Numbered from the stretch's first letter, positions 46,990-56,615 are shown. The stretch: DNA of 64,000 nucleotides from JANMZO01 sp963763135 (GCA_963763135.1 CAVXNJ010000012.1:248001-312000); one strand, 5' to 3'. Notes: generated by a model from the sequence alone, not told the origin. Numbers and translations are program-made.

Positions 46990-48313
46990 TCACCGCGCCA
47001 GGGCGACGCGGCCGCGCGGCTGATAGAGCGGGACTTCGAGCGCGGAGATCTCGCCGGTCATGAGTTCGTTCCACTTCCGCCAGAAGGTACGCATCTGAAG
47101 TTCGTGAAGGCCACTCGGCTGCTCGAAGTTCATCCCGCGGGAGATGTCGTTCCACGGGGCGTCGCGGTGCATTCGGAATCCCTCCTGACAGCGCTCCAAC
47201 GCTTCAACGTCATCGGGTGTCGCCAAGCCGGCCGGCCCCCAGAACGTCAGGAAGTTGTCCATCCGCTGCTTGTGCGTTTCCTCGTCGAGCCCCGGAGGCA
47301 TCACGCTCCACGCGTTGATCTCCATGTAGTCGGGCGACTCGGGATAGAACGTGCGGATCGTCATCCCCATGACCAGATCGATGAGCATGAAATTCGGGAA
47401 GATGTTGAGGTTACGGTTGGCGAACATCCGGTTCACCCAACCTTCCCCGTAGCGGGCAATGAGCCGGGCTCGACGGATCAGGTGCTTTTCCTTCGCGACC
47501 TGATCGGTGAACGCTCGGCCCAGACCCTGGGCCTTGCCCTCACTGATGTCGACGGCCGCGACAACAGCATGACCGTTGCCGAGATCATGACCGCGGGAGG
47601 GAACGGCGGTGAAGGCCAGGCCGAGACTCGCTCCGGAGTCCTTCACCATCTCCAGGTACCGGTGATGGGTCGTGAGCGCGTGGTAGCCGTCGTAGCTGTT
47701 TTCGACGAGCAGCTTCCAGTTCGCGCGGCATCGAGTACTGGTGCATCGCGGGGACGATCTCCAGCATCTCGTCTTCACCCTGATCGGCGGCCAGGTCGAT
47801 GTAGTCGGTCGCCGCTCCGAGGTACGTCCGAAGGTCGGGGGTGTCTTTCGACCAGCACAGGAAGACGAAGCCGCGATACGAATCGACCTGCGGTGGTTTC
47901 GGGAGACAGAGATTCTTTCGGTCGAAGTTCGGCCCGTACGCCGCGTCGTCGGGCAGTGCGACCAGGTCGCCTTTCGAATCGAACGACCACCCGTGGTAAA
48001 AGCACTTGATGAAGCGGCCGTGTCCGGTGGGGCGGGTCTCGACCTGCATACCGCGGTGCGGGCAAACGTTCCCGAACACCTGGATGTGGCCTTCGGCGTC
48101 GCGGGTCAGAATCACCGGGCGACCACCGACCTTGCGCGTGCGGAAGTCGTGCGGTTGCTTGATCTCGCTCTCATGACCGACGTACAGCCAGCACCGGTCG
48201 AAGATGTTTCGGCGTTCCTCTTCGAGGATGTCGGGGTCGACCATGGTCGTTCGGTTCACTCGGAACCGGGGTGTCTCGCGGTCGTCGATGATGTACGGTC
48301 CGGTCACAGTCAT
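46990..48313 (-). pseudogene. Rieske aromatic dioxygenase alpha subunit with a one-base frameshift
   Basis: Starts at ATG 48313. The Rieske cluster ligands are CPHRGM and CFYHGW, near residues 85 and 105. The reading frame runs through MHQYSM, then shifts. The continuation in another frame begins RANWKLLVENSYDGYHAL, the mononuclear iron site (Asn/Asp, His, His), and goes on to the normal C-terminus. One extra G in the GG at 47727-47728 explains the shift; removing it restores one protein of about 440 residues. No ferredoxin or reductase gene is adjacent. Either an assembly error or a recent mutation. Confidence 0.8.
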
Positions 48314-48475
48314 AAGGCCATTTGTCGATGTGACCACCGTCTCCTCAACAAAATGTTCCGATGGTCGGTCAACTCCGCCGAAGTCCCGACGAAGGTCCCG
48401 CACGACCAGGACGATGGACCCACACATTCGAAGATCGAGGGTATCGTCCGGCCGCCACCGGGGTAACGAAACGCT

Positions 48476-48859
48476 GTGATTGAGCGGGAGCGGGTTGCCG
48501 ACGAAAAGGAACTTCTCGCCCTCGAACGGCATGGTTGGGACTCGCTGTGCAACGGGACGGGAAGCGAGTTCTACGGGGCGCTCATGACCGATGACACGCT
48601 GATGGTCTTGGCCGACGGCTCCGTGTTGAACCGAAGCGAGGTCATGCGGGCGTTGCAGGAATCGCAGCCCTGGAAACGCTACGAGTTCGCGAATGTTCGA
48701 ACGGTCGCCCTGGTCGCCGACGCGTTGGCGCTCGTTTATCAGGGCCGATCGTGGCGCAGCGACGAGCGCAACCTCTGTGTCGCCGAGATGACAAGCATCT
48801 ACCGACGCTCAGGTGGCAACTGGCAACTCGTGCTCTTCCAGCAGACGCCGCATCCGTGA
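48476..48859 (+). CDS. NTF2-like (DUF4440) protein
   Basis: 127 residues from GTG 48476. LLALERHGWDSLCNGTGSEF, MVLADGSVLNRSEVM and TSIYRRSGGNWQLVLFQQTP match SnoaL/DUF4440-like NTF2 folds. Usually a small binding or isomerase-type protein; no function can be assigned. Divergent from the Rieske alpha gene, with 162 bp between. Likely cotranscribed with the DinB-like gene. Confidence 0.8.
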   Translation: MIERERVADEKELLALERHGWDSLCNGTGSEFYGALMTDDTLMVLADGSVLNRSEVMRALQESQPWKRYEFANVRTVALVADALALVYQGRSWRSDERNLCVAEMTSIYRRSGGNWQLVLFQQTPHP

Positions 48860-48906
48860 CACTCTGGCGTGTAGCGATCGAGCGCAACGCCAGATTGAAG
48901 GACGAC

Positions 48907-49482
48907 ATGGCCGACAGCCCCACGGGAAAATTGGATTGGACGACGCAGCTGGTCGAACAGCTGACCTTTCACTGGGAGAGCCAGGCCAGACCACGGCTGG
49001 ACGGACTGACTGACAGCGAGTATTTCTGGGAACCCACATCCGGAATGTGGAGCATTCGCAATCGGGCCGACGCACGCACCGCCATGGCCGCGGGTGCCGG
49101 CGACGCGGTGATTGATTTCGAGTTCCCCGAACCGTCGCCGCCACCGATGACCACCATCGCCTGGCGACTCGGGCACGTGACCGTCGGTGTCTTCGGCATG
49201 CGAAACGCCAGCCATTTCGGCGCCGCGCCCATTGAGTATCAGAGCGCGAGGTGGCCGGTCACGGCCAAAGGCGCACTCGCGATGCTCGACGAGGTCTACG
49301 CGGTTTGGGTGGAGGGCTTACGCACACTCGATGCGATGAAGTTGGCCCAACCTGTTGGCGAGGCGGAGGGAGATTTCGCGTCGCTCCCCTACGCCGCGCT
49401 CGCGTTGCATATCAATCGGGAGGCAATCCACCACCTAGCGGAAGTGGCGCTTCTGCGGGACCTCTACCGAGCACAACACTGA
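48907..49482 (+). CDS. DinB family protein
   Basis: 191 residues from ATG 48907, which follows a GAAGGA; an in-frame GTG at 48856 overlapping the previous stop (GTGA) is an alternative. DinB four-helix-bundle features are LTDSEYFWEPTSGMWSI, TTIAWRLGHVTVGVFGMR and the C-terminal LHINREAIHHLAEVALLRDL, with His residues that could bind metal. These proteins often act in thiol-dependent or unknown reactions. Confidence 0.85.
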   Translation: MADSPTGKLDWTTQLVEQLTFHWESQARPRLDGLTDSEYFWEPTSGMWSIRNRADARTAMAAGAGDAVIDFEFPEPSPPPMTTIAWRLGHVTVGVFGMRNASHFGAAPIEYQSARWPVTAKGALAMLDEVYAVWVEGLRTLDAMKLAQPVGEAEGDFASLPYAALALHINREAIHHLAEVALLRDLYRAQH

Positions 49483-49507
49483 CCGTCAACAGTGCTCGTC
49501 AATGACG

Positions 49508-49539
49508 GAGTACTACAGGTCAATGAAGGAGTAGTACTC
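49508..49539. terminator. inverted repeat between convergent genes
   Basis: GAGTACTAC (49508-49516) and GTAGTACTC (49531-49539) are perfect inverted arms with a 14-nt loop. They lie between the DinB-like gene end (49482) and the permease gene end (49561). Position suggests a bidirectional terminator. Confidence 0.45.
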
Positions 49540-49560
49540 GTCGCCTATCCGAAAGTCACG

Positions 49561-51954
49561 CTATTCGACACGGAGGCTTTGGGCTATCAGGTGGGGTTTT
49601 CCGATTCGTGCGGCGACGGTCGCTACCAGCAGAGAAATCGCGAGAATTCCGATGGGCGCTACAACAACAGCGGTCCACGGGAGTACGGCGTCAGGCAGGA
49701 GGCCGTTCCGTTCAGCTACGGCCCTCCACACTCGGCTTCCCAAAACGAGGCCGAAGGGCACTCCGATGATCGCTCCGGGCCCGACGGCCTGTGCCGCTGC
49801 GATGCGGCTCGTTCGGTACGTTTGACGCGGCACGAGTCCGAGTACTGCCAGCACGTCGAGGTCGCGTCGCTGACGCCGGGCCTGGGTGATGAGGACCTGG
49901 ACAAGCACGGTGATCGACAATGCGCCAACCAGTCCGGCGAGGAGCGTCGGCAGCTGACGAATTGCGATGAGGTTCGTGACGCGGATTGGCACGGCAGGTG
50001 CAAGTGTCGCACCGTCGAAGCGTGCCGCTATCGATTCGAGCGCCTTTCCCCGATTGGCTCCGCCCGAGAGGCGGATCGCGATCACGTCGGGCCGGAACTC
50101 GCTCATCACGTCGGCGAGATCGCTACGGAATACGTAGAACTCCCGACGGCCCGATGCCGAGTTCGCTCCGGGCCCGGCGACAAGAGCAATGCCGACAACC
50201 TCCAGGTCGACGCTCGTTGCGGTCGCCTGTCCACCGAGTGACACGGTGTCTCCGATTACTACCCCGTTGATCGTGTCTGGCCCTACGGCGATCTCACCGG
50301 GCCCGGCCGGTGGCCGGCCCGACAGCATGGTGAGCGGAGGCCGACCGACGCGTTGGAATTCGACGAGAGCAACCGCAGGTTGGCCATTGATCGTCACTGT
50401 CTCATCTACGTAGTAGCTGGCCGCCGCGTCGATCGCCGGGTCGGCATCGAGCTTACTCATTAGGGCCGCCTGGGCCGCTGAGTCTCCGCCGGCGGCGATC
50501 GACGCGTCCCACCACGCACCGTACCGTGCGGGCTCGTCAACCGTGCGGTCGAGACTTTCCACCGCCATCGATGCCGCCGCCACGACCCCCACCACAAGTG
50601 CAGCAACGGCAGCGGCAGTGCGGTGGGCGCGGCCCCGGGCAAACGACGCACCGATCTGGGCCGACACCCCGAGAGGTCCGAAGAGTTCCGACATTCGATG
50701 AGGTCGAAATGCACGACCAGGTGCCGACGGAGGGCGGGAAGCGAGTAACGCGACCACGACGCAGAGACCGAGCAGCACGACGATCGTAAACAGGACGGAG
50801 CTGTCGAGCCAGGCCATCCGTTGGGTTTCGAGGCGACGAGCGACGCCCACCGACGAAACCGACGACAAGGCGACCGTTGCGAACAATGAAACAACGACGG
50901 CCGGAATCGAGACGGTGAGCGATCGAACCACCAGCGCTGACGCAATATCTCGGGTTGATGATCCGATGGCAATCAGGGTGGAGCGGTCCACCATTTCGCG
51001 GCGGAACTGGCGCAGCATCGCCAGTCCAACCAACCCGATACCCGTAAGTGCCGCGATCGCACCGAAAACAATCATTGCGGTCCGGTCGGAATCGACTCGC
51101 TGATGTAGTGGATCGGCGGCCCGTTCCGATACGGTGTCGTAGGCGATGATGCTCCAGCCCGGAGCAACGGCCTCGATCAGGACCCGGAGTTCCTCCGCCG
51201 ACATCGCATCCGCCGACTTTTCGTCGAGCAGGCGTACCGCGACCCCAGAGCCGAGCGCGGCGAAGTCCGGGTGCGCTGCACTCCAAGCTGCGGTGACAAT
51301 GAGGCCTTCAGGAATCTGCCCACCTCCGGAAGGGTCGGGCACTTCGTCGCGAACAATGCCAACGACCGTATTGACGGATGCCGGAGTGGTCGGCGGTCGT
51401 GATCCGTCACCTAGGAAGTCGAGGCTCTTGATGTCCCAACCCGCGAGCCGCAGCGTGTCGCCGACTGTAACCCCGAGTGTCTCGCTCTGGGCCTCGGTGA
51501 GCGCAACTTCGTCAATCGCCCGAGGGTCGGGCCGGCGACCGTTGATCACAGTCAGACCGGCATGGGGGTCCGCCGATTCAGGCGTCTGGTTCAACACGGC
51601 AGTGACAACTACGCCCCAACCGTTAGCGGCCTTGGCATCGAGGATCCCGATGGGGACGAACGATCCCACCGCGGTCGATTCCACCGGGTCAAGCCCATCG
51701 ACTATCGATCGCAATTCCGAGGTCGTCTTCAGGTTGAGGCAGAGTCGAACCGCGTCGACCGCCGTGGTGATCTGGGCGAAGGAGCGACCGGGCGGGCAGC
51801 CCTGCACATTGACGTCGTAGGTCCGGCGTTGTTCAAGGTACCGGTCGACGACCGAACCTGCTCGGGAGGCGGCTTGAAATGTGGCCGCAACGACCCCCGC
51901 GGTGAGTCCGGCCAGCAACACCAAAAAGACCGTGACCCCGAACGACCGGCGCAC
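49561..51954 (-). CDS. FtsX-like ABC transporter permease
   Basis: 797 residues from GTG 51954; no ATG is near, and the first residues (RRSFGVTVFLVLLAGLTAGV) already enter the first membrane helix. Helices near 295-320, 350-375 and 395-412 close the first half. The second half has helices near 440-460, 680-705 (LPTLLAGLVGALSITVLVQV) and two at the end. LDVLAVLGLVPRQTYR is the coupling segment. As with the other two permeases in the window, no ATPase gene is adjacent. Confidence 0.85.
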   Translation of the reverse strand: MRRSFGVTVFLVLLAGLTAGVVAATFQAASRAGSVVDRYLEQRRTYDVNVQGCPPGRSFAQITTAVDAVRLCLNLKTTSELRSIVDGLDPVESTAVGSFVPIGILDAKAANGWGVVVTAVLNQTPESADPHAGLTVINGRRPDPRAIDEVALTEAQSETLGVTVGDTLRLAGWDIKSLDFLGDGSRPPTTPASVNTVVGIVRDEVPDPSGGGQIPEGLIVTAAWSAAHPDFAALGSGVAVRLLDEKSADAMSAEELRVLIEAVAPGWSIIAYDTVSERAADPLHQRVDSDRTAMIVFGAIAALTGIGLVGLAMLRQFRREMVDRSTLIAIGSSTRDIASALVVRSLTVSIPAVVVSLFATVALSSVSSVGVARRLETQRMAWLDSSVLFTIVVLLGLCVVVALLASRPPSAPGRAFRPHRMSELFGPLGVSAQIGASFARGRAHRTAAAVAALVVGVVAAASMAVESLDRTVDEPARYGAWWDASIAAGGDSAAQAALMSKLDADPAIDAAASYYVDETVTINGQPAVALVEFQRVGRPPLTMLSGRPPAGPGEIAVGPDTINGVVIGDTVSLGGQATATSVDLEVVGIALVAGPGANSASGRREFYVFRSDLADVMSEFRPDVIAIRLSGGANRGKALESIAARFDGATLAPAVPIRVTNLIAIRQLPTLLAGLVGALSITVLVQVLITQARRQRRDLDVLAVLGLVPRQTYRTSRIAAAQAVGPGAIIGVPFGLVLGSRVWRAVAERNGLLPDAVLPWTAVVVAPIGILAISLLVATVAARIGKPHLIAQSLRVE

Positions 51955-52253
51955 GGTGGAACGAACCCACAGCTGGATTGCTCCTATGACTCACCCCGTC
52001 CGGACATCTCGTCATTTTGGTACGTGGAGAGCGAATCGAAAAGCGTGCAGCCCTCGTATCGCTCGGTGGTGCTGGCCACACCTAGCAATTGCTCCGGGCC
52101 GTGCTCAGGTCGGGTTTCGGCACCGCCAACTTCCCCAACTCACGTACGGTCAATCGGAGTGGCACGTACGGCTGAACGCGGCTTGACCCGGTAAGCCTTG
52201 GCGGGCGCTCACCGGGTTTCGCTATCAGGGTCTGTGCCGATACTGCGTTAGCG
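51955..52253. other. intergenic region upstream of two minus-strand genes
   Basis: About 300 bp between the permease start and the HNH gene end. Open frames here are shadows of the permease region. No ABC ATPase fragment and no clear terminator were found, except a short GC-rich inverted stretch near 52200. Confidence 0.35.
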
Positions 52254-53459
52254 CTACCAGGCGAGGGCGAGCTGCGAAGTCGGTGGGCTGTGGAGGGTGA
52301 TGCCGTTCGGCCACTCGATGAGCAACGTGACTTCGTCGGCGGCCATGGTCAGCTTCAGGCCATGATGATGCGCGAGTCGGTGATGGAACCGGCACAGCAA
52401 CACAAGGTTGCTGAGTTCGTTGTCGCCACCATCTTCACGATGCTTCAAATGATGAATGTCGCACCACCTTGGCGGATGCGAGCAACCTTTGTATCGGCAG
52501 TGAATGTCTCGGGCCAGGATTGCCCGCCGACTCCGGATCGGAATGCCAGCGATCGGCGTACCCGCATCGAATGGCACACCCTTACCCGACATGAACACCG
52601 CAGTGAACGTCGATTCGCAGAACATCGAGTCTCGAACCCAGCGCGGCAACACGCTCCCCGATGACGTGGTCGTGTTCCCGTTCTCGCCGTTCACCACCAC
52701 GGTCACGTTCGGACTGGAACCATGCACTTCCGACAGATCCTCGTTGCCGAGGATCTCGTTGGCAATGTCATGCAACGCGTCATGGCGTTTCTGCACAATC
52801 GAACGATCGTCGTCAGGCAACGGCTTGGACGGCATCACCGCGGTCAACGCCGCCGCGAGCATCTCACCGGCCAAGGGTTCCAGAATCCCATCAAGCTTCC
52901 ACGACCCATCGGGCAAGACCGTGAGCGTGACACGTCGCCGCGTCGCGTGGGTGTCGGGCCGCGAGGGGTCGGAAAGTTCGTCGTCACACAACGACACCCA
53001 CCGACGCACAACGGTCTTGAACTCTGCGGCACTGAGCGCTTCTGCGGCCTCAAGCAATACCGCTTCGTCGCGAATCGCCAGCGGCCGTCGTTGCTCATTC
53101 ACCGCAGCGGCCAGGGTCTTGATCTGGGCGTAACCGATCCGGTTCAGGTGAAACGAATCACCGAAGGCACCCAACAGATCCAAGAGATCGGCATCGTCGT
53201 TGCGGGCGTATCCCTCGTGGCGGAGGGAGTTGGTGTTTGCCGCAAGCCAGGCCGGCCCGTTCGCATAACCCTCAAACAAGTGCTGGCCACTTTGTCGGAA
53301 TCGGTTGTAGGCAAACGTAGTTCCGAGGTCGACACGGTCCAACAGCGAGCGGAGCTCTTTGACGGTTGAGCCACTGATATCAGCCATCGTGAGGTTGGAC
53401 AGCACGCGATCAACTGCGGCTCGGGCCACGGCAATCTGATCGGCAATGGAACTATCCAC
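52254..53459 (-). CDS. DUF222-HNH endonuclease family protein
   Basis: 401 residues from GTG 53459. The N-terminal 230 residues are helical DUF222 (SAAEFKTVVRRWVSLCDDE). The C-terminal HNH nuclease is complete: CRYKGCSHPPRWCDIHHLKH then NLVLLCRFHHRLAHHHG, with paired Cys and the His-Asn-His residues. This multi-copy actinomycete family (related to the mycobacterial 13E12 repeat proteins) is often near mobile DNA, but its role is unknown. A palindrome overlaps the start codon. Confidence 0.88.
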   Translation of the reverse strand: MDSSIADQIAVARAAVDRVLSNLTMADISGSTVKELRSLLDRVDLGTTFAYNRFRQSGQHLFEGYANGPAWLAANTNSLRHEGYARNDDADLLDLLGAFGDSFHLNRIGYAQIKTLAAAVNEQRRPLAIRDEAVLLEAAEALSAAEFKTVVRRWVSLCDDELSDPSRPDTHATRRRVTLTVLPDGSWKLDGILEPLAGEMLAAALTAVMPSKPLPDDDRSIVQKRHDALHDIANEILGNEDLSEVHGSSPNVTVVVNGENGNTTTSSGSVLPRWVRDSMFCESTFTAVFMSGKGVPFDAGTPIAGIPIRSRRAILARDIHCRYKGCSHPPRWCDIHHLKHREDGGDNELSNLVLLCRFHHRLAHHHGLKLTMAADEVTLLIEWPNGITLHSPPTSQLALAW

Positions 53460-53492
53460 ATATGAACGTTACCACACAAGAACGTACATATG
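53459..53492. promoter_or_regulatory. inverted repeat over the HNH gene start
   Basis: CATATGAACGTT (53459-53470) and AACGTACATATG (53481-53492) are 12-bp arms with one mismatch and a 10-bp spacer. They overlap the GTG start of the HNH gene and lie in locally AT-rich DNA. A candidate operator or nuclease target. Confidence 0.5.
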
Positions 53493-53723
53493 TTCGTATT
53501 AAAAATGACCTTCGCCACACGGCCAAGGTTCGCGATCGGCGCTCCAAAATCCCGACGCAGAACAATCGGAAGAGGACCCCTGTGCGCCACAGCGCCGGGT
53601 GGTGTCATTGCGTGTCTCGCTGAAGGCACTCCGGGCACGCTGGCTCACACCTTCGGTGTCCCCACACCACTTCGGCACGCCCGCAACACCCGGGCAGGCT
53701 GGCACCAGCCTCGGAGCCCCCGG

Positions 53724-54611
53724 CTAACTGAGCAGTGCGTCGCGAACTTGGCGGAGTCGGTCGAGGTGACCATGTACATCGGTCGGACCGGCGTTGTGCG
53801 TGGCGATGGCGAGATGCGTGGCGCCAAGTTCCTTCCACCGCTGACCTTGCACCTGCCACTTCTCGGGCGAGCCCCCGGCGAACTGCGCCTGGGCCTGAAC
53901 CCCGAAATTGTCCATCGACAGACCGAGCGCTTCGCGGTGGGAGCGGATGGCGTCGAGACACTGACGCGTCTTGTCGCCGGAACCTCCGAGGGGCATCCAG
54001 CCATCGCCGAGGCGGGCACATCGTTCGAGTGCAGCCGGCGCACTACCGCCGAACCACAGCGGGATGGGCTTCGACGGCCGAGGGTTGATTCCCGCCGCCG
54101 TCACCTGGTGGAACCGTCCCTGATAGGAGAAGGCGGATTCGCCCCAAAGCCTCCGGAGCACCTCGATCTGCTCCTCCAGTCGGGCTCCGCGTGCGGCGAA
54201 GTCGATGCCGAGTGCCTCGTACTCGATGCCGTTCCAGCCGATGCCGACGCCGAGCCGAAGACGGTTCGACGAGAGGACCGCGAGCTCAGCCGCCTGCTTC
54301 GCCACCAGGGCGGTCTGGCGTTGCGGGAGGATCAAGACGGTTGTGACGAGATCGATCGAGGTGGTCACCGCCGCGGCAAACGACAAAAACGTCAGCGGTT
54401 CGTGGAACGCCGTCTCACTGTCGTAGGCACCGCTGAAACCCTCGGTGGCATTGCGGTCGGCGCCGAGCACGTGGTCGTACACGAGCAGGTGCGTAAGGCC
54501 GAGTTCCTCCACTCCCTGCAGGTACGCCCGGATGGCACCGGGGTCGACCCCGATCTCGTTGTGCGGAAGAACCGCGCCGATCCGCATCGTGGAGTTGCCA
54601 GTTGAAGACAT
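53724..54611 (-). CDS. LLM class F420-dependent oxidoreductase
   Basis: 295 residues. Luciferase-like TIM barrel of the F420-binding type: MRIGAVLPHNEIG, LLVYDHVLGAD, LVTTVLILPQRQTALVAKQA (conserved cofactor-binding region), RLRLGVGIGWNGIEYEALG and KPIPLWFGGSAPAALER. These enzymes transfer hydride from or to coenzyme F420; the substrate is unknown. Stands alone. Confidence 0.9.
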   Translation of the reverse strand: MSSTGNSTMRIGAVLPHNEIGVDPGAIRAYLQGVEELGLTHLLVYDHVLGADRNATEGFSGAYDSETAFHEPLTFLSFAAAVTTSIDLVTTVLILPQRQTALVAKQAAELAVLSSNRLRLGVGIGWNGIEYEALGIDFAARGARLEEQIEVLRRLWGESAFSYQGRFHQVTAAGINPRPSKPIPLWFGGSAPAALERCARLGDGWMPLGGSGDKTRQCLDAIRSHREALGLSMDNFGVQAQAQFAGGSPEKWQVQGQRWKELGATHLAIATHNAGPTDVHGHLDRLRQVRDALLS

Positions 54612-54684
54612 CCGGCAAATCTACGTGGAGCGATCAACTCGAAGCGATTCGAACGCGACCGACACTTCGTCGGATTGCGATTGT

Positions 54685-54719
54685 GCGGGATTTGTGTCGC
54701 TGCGCGACACAAATCCCGC
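54685..54719. repeat. 16-bp stem hairpin, copy A of dispersed repeat
   Basis: Perfect 16-bp arms (54685-54700 and 54704-54719) around a 3-nt loop, containing GTGTCGC and GCGACACAAATCCCGC. Related copies lie at 56526 and 57126. It sits in a divergent intergenic region, so it is probably not a simple terminator. Confidence 0.65.
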
Positions 54720-54764
54720 GCAAACCAAACTCTTCGCCGCTCATGTACCCATCGCTTGACAGCA

Positions 54765-54785
54765 AAAGCTAATTGCAGTAGCTTT
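54765..54785. promoter_or_regulatory. candidate operator upstream of TetR gene
   Basis: AAAGCTA (54765-54771) and TAGCTTT (54779-54785) form perfect 7-bp inverted arms with a 7-bp spacer. The DNA is AT-rich, 95 bp before the TetR start, with a TTGACA just upstream. Autoregulation by the TetR protein is inferred. Confidence 0.45.
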
Positions 54786-54879
54786 GTAACTATGATCAAT
54801 AGCTATTCTATCTGGCTTGCGTTCGGGCTGAGCAGAACCGTATCGACGTGCGCCAGGCGTCGGACCGGAGCGTGACCGC

Positions 54880-55533
54880 ATGGCACGAGCAAGACTGAGC
54901 CACGACCGCGTCGTCGCTGAAGCAGCCAGCATCGCCGACGAGGTGGGTCTCTCACGATTGACGCTCTCGGCGATCGCATCTCGCGTCGGGGTGGCGCAAC
55001 CCAGCCTGTACAAGCACATCGACAGTCTCGACAGCTTGCACCGCGACCTCGCCGTGCTCGGCGTGAAGGAGCTCACCCTCGAGCTCTCGCGCGCAGCCGC
55101 CGGCACTGCTCGCGCCGATGCACTCCGGGCTGTCTCCGCCGCATACCGCGCCTACGCAACCCGACGACCCGGCCCCTACGAAGCGAGCCTGCGCGCACCC
55201 GCCCCGGGCGACACCGAGCACACCGCTGTCGCCGCGGAGCTCCTCGGCGTCGCTGCTGCGGTGCTCGGCGGCTACCGGATCACCGGCGATGATCTCGTCG
55301 ATGCGACAAGGTTCTTGCGCTCCGCCCTCCACGGTTACGTCGCCATCGAAGCGGCGGGCGGGACGAAGTTGCCACGCGACAACGACCTCAGCTTCCAACG
55401 AATGATCACCGCGCTCGACCTCGCCTACAACGCTTGGCCGTCGACCATCACGGCGCCGACCGTCACGGCGTCGACCGTCACTGCGCCGAACGCAACCCGC
55501 AAGGGGCCGCCACGTCGGGGGAAGCGGACGTGA
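54880..55533 (+). CDS. TetR/AcrR regulator with WHG C-terminal domain
   Basis: 217 residues. Helix-turn-helix: LTLSAIASRVGVAQPSLYKH (about 27-46). The C-terminal domain (YRAYATRRPGPYEASLRAP, FLRSALHGYVAIEAAGG) is of the TetR_C-WHG type. The end is a Thr/Ala/Val/Pro repeat tail (TITAPTVTASTVTAPN) encoded by a 15-bp-like tandem repeat, unusual for this family. The stop overlaps the DUF2568 gene start (GTGA). Confidence 0.85.
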   Translation: MARARLSHDRVVAEAASIADEVGLSRLTLSAIASRVGVAQPSLYKHIDSLDSLHRDLAVLGVKELTLELSRAAAGTARADALRAVSAAYRAYATRRPGPYEASLRAPAPGDTEHTAVAAELLGVAAAVLGGYRITGDDLVDATRFLRSALHGYVAIEAAGGTKLPRDNDLSFQRMITALDLAYNAWPSTITAPTVTASTVTAPNATRKGPPRRGKRT

Positions 55534-55913
55534 ACGCTATGCGAAACATGCTCGGAGTACTCCGATTTACGGTCGAACTGGCCGCCCTCGTCGCTGTCAC
55601 GACGTGGGGCCTCCAACTGACAGCAGCACCACTGCGGTGGCCGCTGGCCGCCGCGTGCGCAACGGCTCTCGCCGCGGTCTGGGGTCGGCTCATTGCGCCG
55701 AAGTCACCCAAGCGGCTCGCCGATCCGGCGCGACTCGTCACCGAACTCGTCGTGTTCTTCGCCGCCGGGGCCGCAATCTCCGTGACCACCACACGCGTCG
55801 TCGCGATCTGCTTCACCCTGCTCGCGGTCAGCGATGCGTTCGCACTCCGCGCCACGGACTCGATCTCACCGATCGACACCAACAGCAACCCGACCAATTG
55901 GGAACTCTCATGA
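55530..55913 (+). CDS. DUF2568 (YrdB-like) membrane protein
   Basis: 127 residues from GTG 55530. Four hydrophobic segments: LRFTVELAALVAVTTWGL, WPLAAACATALAAVWG, LVTELVVFFAAGAAISVTT and VVAICFTLLAVSDAF. LRFTVELAAL and WGRLIAPKSPKRLADPARL match DUF2568/YrdB-type small membrane proteins. Function unknown. Overlaps the genes on both sides by 4 nt. Confidence 0.8.
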   Translation: MNAMRNMLGVLRFTVELAALVAVTTWGLQLTAAPLRWPLAAACATALAAVWGRLIAPKSPKRLADPARLVTELVVFFAAGAAISVTTTRVVAICFTLLAVSDAFALRATDSISPIDTNSNPTNWELS

Positions 55914-56485
55914 CTGCCATCGTTCTAGTGCGGCGCGAAGCGCCCACCGACATCGACGCCATCCGAGGAGTTCACAACGCCGCATTCGGCCAAGACCCCG
56001 ACAAGCTCACATGGGAGGCACGCCTCGTCGACGACCTCCGATCAAGCGGCAATTGGATACCGGCCCTGTCGTTCGTCGCCGAGATCGACGGCATCATCGT
56101 CGGTCACGTACTTGCAACGCGGGGCCATCTTGTGCCGTCACGACCCGGCCCACCAACACGCGCGCTCGGACTCGCCCCGGTCGGAGTGCTCCCGGACCAT
56201 CAACATCTACGCATCGGAACCGACCTGATGCGCGCGATCATCGGGGCCGCAGACGCCCTCGACGAGCAGATCATCTGCCTCCTCGGCTCTCCCGAGTACT
56301 ACCAGAGGTTCGGCTTCGTCCTTGCGTCGACGCTGCAGATCGCACCACCGGACCCGGGCTGGACGCCGCACTTCCAGGCGTTGCCGCTCTCGGCCATCGC
56401 ATCACCGGCACCAACCGGCACGTTCCAATACGGTGAGGCGTTCGATCGTGGTCCGGTCGGCGACGAGGACGACGTTCCGGGCTGA
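55910..56485 (+). CDS. GNAT family N-acetyltransferase
   Basis: 191 residues from ATG 55910 (ATGA overlap with the DUF2568 gene). VRREAPTDIDAIRGVHNAAF start, LSFVAEIDGIIVGHVLATRG, and LGLAPVGVLPDHQHLRIGTD, a variant of the acetyl-CoA loop (Q-x-x-x-I/G). EYYQRFGFVLA follows. Resembles YhbS-type acetyltransferases. Cotranscription with the TetR gene suggests its product is what the regulator controls. Confidence 0.85.
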   Translation: MTAIVLVRREAPTDIDAIRGVHNAAFGQDPDKLTWEARLVDDLRSSGNWIPALSFVAEIDGIIVGHVLATRGHLVPSRPGPPTRALGLAPVGVLPDHQHLRIGTDLMRAIIGAADALDEQIICLLGSPEYYQRFGFVLASTLQIAPPDPGWTPHFQALPLSAIASPAPTGTFQYGEAFDRGPVGDEDDVPG

Positions 56486-56525
56486 GCTTTGGCAGGCCAC
56501 GATCGTCGGGCGTGTCTGCGAGAAC

Positions 56526-56556
56526 TGTCGCCCAGCGACACGAATCCCGCGCAAAC
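56526..56556. repeat. dispersed hairpin repeat, copy B
   Basis: TGTCGCCCAGCGACA hairpin followed by CGAATCCCGCGCAAAC, closely matching copies A and C. Located between the convergent GNAT and SnoaL-like genes, where it may serve as terminator. Confidence 0.6.
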
Positions 56557-56615
56557 TGTGCGTACCGAGTTGCCGACGATGGGAGCGGAGAATAGAGCTC
56601 CCAAGCGTCAGAGCG

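Noticed and set aside
51562..52194. 210-codon plus-strand frame over the permease start
   Set aside because: No motif and antisense to the permease; not the missing ABC ATPase.
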